Shown piece after piece: positions 62,429-64,000 of a stretch of 64,000 bases of DNA. Both the position numbers and the translations under genes were made by a program. The notes under the pieces are model-generated. The model had not been told where the DNA came from, searched no databases, and was given only the letters and a program-made list of their open reading frames with translations. Source of the DNA: Phycisphaerales bacterium. Its GTDB lineage: Bacteria > Planctomycetota > Phycisphaerae > UBA1845. The stretch is taken from assembly GCA_020639095.1 (NCBI GenBank), contig JACKHH010000009.1:1-64000 (forward strand), in the 5' to 3' direction. Within the stretch, counting starts at the first letter, position 1; each line of letters begins with the position of its first letter.

Positions 62429-62505
62429 GGTGCCACTGCTCTTGAGCAGTGGGTGTCCACGCCGGGGGGCCATCTCAGAGCACTGCCCAAGAGCAGTGGC
62501 ACACC
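62429..62505. repeat. Repeat family D inverted pair (CACTGCTCTTGAGCAGTG)
   Basis: GTGCCACTGCTCTTGAGCAG at 62430 and the complement of GTGCCACTGCTCTTGGGCAG at 62481-62502, in the 168-bp interval between the two pseudopilin genes. Each arm is itself palindromic. The right-hand arm lies 15 bp after the stop of the upstream pseudopilin gene. Confidence 0.8.
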
Positions 62506-62517
62506 GCGTACCAACCG

Positions 62518-63342
62518 CTAGTTGCCGCCGGGCGCGGCAGACAGCAGCGAGTACCGTGTAAAGAACACCTCAACGCGGTCGTTGTCGGCGTGCAGTTCGT
62601 GGTAGCCGGTTTTCTTGCCCATCCCGCCGATGCTCTTTTCAAACTCCTCGCGCGCGTTGTTCAGGTCGACACGCGTGTCGAGCACACCGCGATGCGGATA
62701 GATCGGATGGCCTTCATAGGGCTTGCCTCCGATCATGTCGGCAATGATCGGAAAACGCACCTTCCAGAACCCCTTCTCATTCTCATTGCTGTTTGCCTGA
62801 CGATTCGCGACGTAACGCCGACCGTCGAGCAGACGCATGGGCCGGCCATCGAAATGAATATAGTTCGTCATAGCGGGATCCTTATCGACCTTCCGCGTAT
62901 AGGCGCTATCTGCGCTGTCGTATGGGACCGGTTGGAAGAACCGGTCAGCCGTAAAGAAGTCATACGTCAATTTCCAACTACCCTTGTCCGCGTTAGCTGG
63001 AAAACCGTTGACGGCGGCTGGGCACACCCAACTGTCCTGATTGACATAGGCATACATGACGCGGCCGACCGACTGGGGGTTGTCATTCTCGAATGGGTCC
63101 GCATTTCGATCCGACGTGTTCGCACTTTCCATGTAAGGCAGGCGATCATTGTACTCGTACGAGTACATCAGGATGCCGGTCCAGATGTTCCGCAGGTTGC
63201 TGCGGCACACCAGGCGCTTTGACTGATCGCGCGCGCTGCGCAGGGACGGAAGCAGTATCGAGATCAGCAGCGCGATCACCGACACCACGACAAGCAGTTC
63301 AACCAGCGTAAAACCTCTGCGGGTTCGCCTGACCGGTTTCAT
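62518..63342 (-). CDS. Prepilin-like (type II pseudopilin) secreted protein
   Basis: A 274-residue paralogue of the neighbouring pseudopilin: leader MKPVRRTRRG, processing site G-FTLVELLVVVSVIALLISI (canonical Gly and Glu+5), then ILLPSLRSARDQSKRLVCRSNLRNI. The globular domain includes WVCPAAVNGFP, corresponding to the Cys-Pro-Ala block of the paralogue. AGGCAGG lies 5 bases before ATG 63342. It is tandem with the downstream pseudopilin and preceded by a dockerin-like protein gene, suggesting one surface-assembly operon. Confidence 0.88.
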   Translation of the reverse strand: MKPVRRTRRGFTLVELLVVVSVIALLISILLPSLRSARDQSKRLVCRSNLRNIWTGILMYSYEYNDRLPYMESANTSDRNADPFENDNPQSVGRVMYAYVNQDSWVCPAAVNGFPANADKGSWKLTYDFFTADRFFQPVPYDSADSAYTRKVDKDPAMTNYIHFDGRPMRLLDGRRYVANRQANSNENEKGFWKVRFPIIADMIGGKPYEGHPIYPHRGVLDTRVDLNNAREEFEKSIGGMGKKTGYHELHADNDRVEVFFTRYSLLSAAPGGN

Positions 63343-63403
63343 CGTGCACCTGCCTTTCATCCGCTTCCCGCCCCTCCGCTGCGCGTTTGAACCGACGCGA
63401 ACG

Positions 63404-64000
63404 TCAGTTCCCGAAAACCTGCATGAAGACGGCTGCGTCGCTCAGGTCGACGTCAACGTCGTCGTCAAAATCAAACGGCTTGCAACTGCTGCTTGCGAGT
63501 CCGCCCCCCGGCCCGGTCATGCAGTCGGGGAACTCGGCGTAATCCACGAGATCGACATCACCGTCACCGTCGTAATCACCCGGTGCGTTGGCGAGTTCGA
63601 TACGCAGCTCCGCCGGTTTGGCGCCGACATCGGTCGCTTCCTTCGTGTACAACGCGGGGTAGCCTTCCTGGCCGGCTTGCTGGGTGGTCTCCTGCGCCGA
63701 CGACACGAACAGGATGACGCGCCCGGCGTTCAGTTGCTCCTGGAAATACTGCTTCACCGCCCCACCGGAAAGCGAGAGATCGACACTGAAAACAATGTCG
63801 AATGGCACCGTCTGCGACCCTGGGGTATACCCAATGGGCTCACCAATCGCCCAGGGCTGCGGGGTGAACTCAAAGACCGGACTCGCCAACATGTCGTTGT
63901 GCAGCCCGCGAATGTGATCCTCGACGTGCAGCATGTCGAGCGAACCAGCCTGGTACATGAACGGAAACGGATCGCGGGCTTTGTACTTGTCGCCGAAGAA
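63404..64000 (-). CDS. Secreted protein with C-terminal dockerin-like repeat (5' end outside window)
   Basis: The C-terminal ~198 residues of a larger protein; the frame is open through base 64000 (FFGDKYKARDPFPFM precedes the first internal Met). A beta-rich region (FDIVFSVDLSLSG, GRVILFVSSAQETT) is followed by a calcium-binding dockerin-like pair: PGDYDGDGDVDLVDYAEF, linker PDCMTGPGGG, then FDFDDDVDVDLSDAAVF. In Planctomycetota this module ends many secreted proteins, though its attachment partner is unknown. It probably starts the operon containing the two pseudopilins (61 bp gap). Confidence 0.8.
   Translation of the reverse strand, partial: FFGDKYKARDPFPFMYQAGSLDMLHVEDHIRGLHNDMLASPVFEFTPQPWAIGEPIGYTPGSQTVPFDIVFSVDLSLSGGAVKQYFQEQLNAGRVILFVSSAQETTQQAGQEGYPALYTKEATDVGAKPAELRIELANAPGDYDGDGDVDLVDYAEFPDCMTGPGGGLASSSCKPFDFDDDVDVDLSDAAVFMQVFGN

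Overview
The window is GC-rich, mostly gene-dense bacterial DNA and most likely comes from a member of the Planctomycetota (Phycisphaerae-like lineage). The evidence is lineage-style protein architecture rather than a marker gene: prepilin-like proteins with an FTLVELLVV N-terminus and a Cys-containing globular part, an end-of-window protein with a dockerin-like GDYDGDGDVDL repeat and an FPDCMTGP linker, a 2,026-residue secreted protein full of DCNxNGxPDxCE calcium-binding-type repeats, an oversized SecA, a CotH/VTC/DUF4956 operon, and many short palindromic intergenic repeats. I saw no rRNA, tRNA or CRISPR.

Layout. 1-7.6 kb: surface-glycan cluster (two GT4 glycosyltransferases, a GT-C membrane transferase, a sugar dehydrogenase, a formyltransferase and a DegT-like protein whose PLP lysine is replaced by Asn). 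7.8-12.1 kb: DUF4956, CotH-kinase/beta-helix and VTC genes, the last carrying an in-frame palindromic repeat. 12.2-16.9 kb: LEA-type lipoprotein, octaheme HAO-like cytochrome c, ispG, and a Pro/Thr-rich Cys-rich lipoprotein. 17.4-19.5 kb: BlaI repressor and M56 metalloprotease pair with two operator-like dyads. 19.7-26.6 kb: a YerC/TrpR-like regulator followed by a tightly overlapped histidine operon (hisG, hisD, a divergent hisB, a HAD phosphatase, hisH, hisF and a hisA-hisI-hisE fusion). 26.7-32.8 kb: FlgM-like protein, xseB, xseA, thioredoxin/TPR protein, lipoprotein, glyA.

33.0-39.1 kb is the giant secreted protein. 40.4-44.8 kb is a large FG-GAP lipoprotein gene whose middle is broken by many indels. 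45.4-49.3 kb is secA, with a Cys-rich insertion and five helical repeats. Then come a HEAT/TPR protein and a PIN-PhoH ATPase. 51.9-56.2 kb is a lower-GC stretch full of indels in which a DGQHR-domain protein and a D12-class DNA adenine methyltransferase can still be read, so it is a probable DNA-modification or defence island. 56.2-60.6 kb is a MoxR / DUF58 / VWA operon. After it lie an exported-looking Ni superoxide dismutase, two pseudopilins and the 3' part of a dockerin-like secreted protein.

Cross-cutting observations: (i) at least five families of short, mostly palindromic repeats sit directly downstream of stop codons, and in three genes the repeat supplies the stop codon; (ii) the two indel-rich blocks keep family motifs intact across all three frames, which looks more like uncorrected consensus error than old gene decay; (iii) histidine biosynthesis is unusual in its three-domain fusion, a HisB lacking canonical histidines and an embedded HAD enzyme that could be the histidinol-phosphatase.
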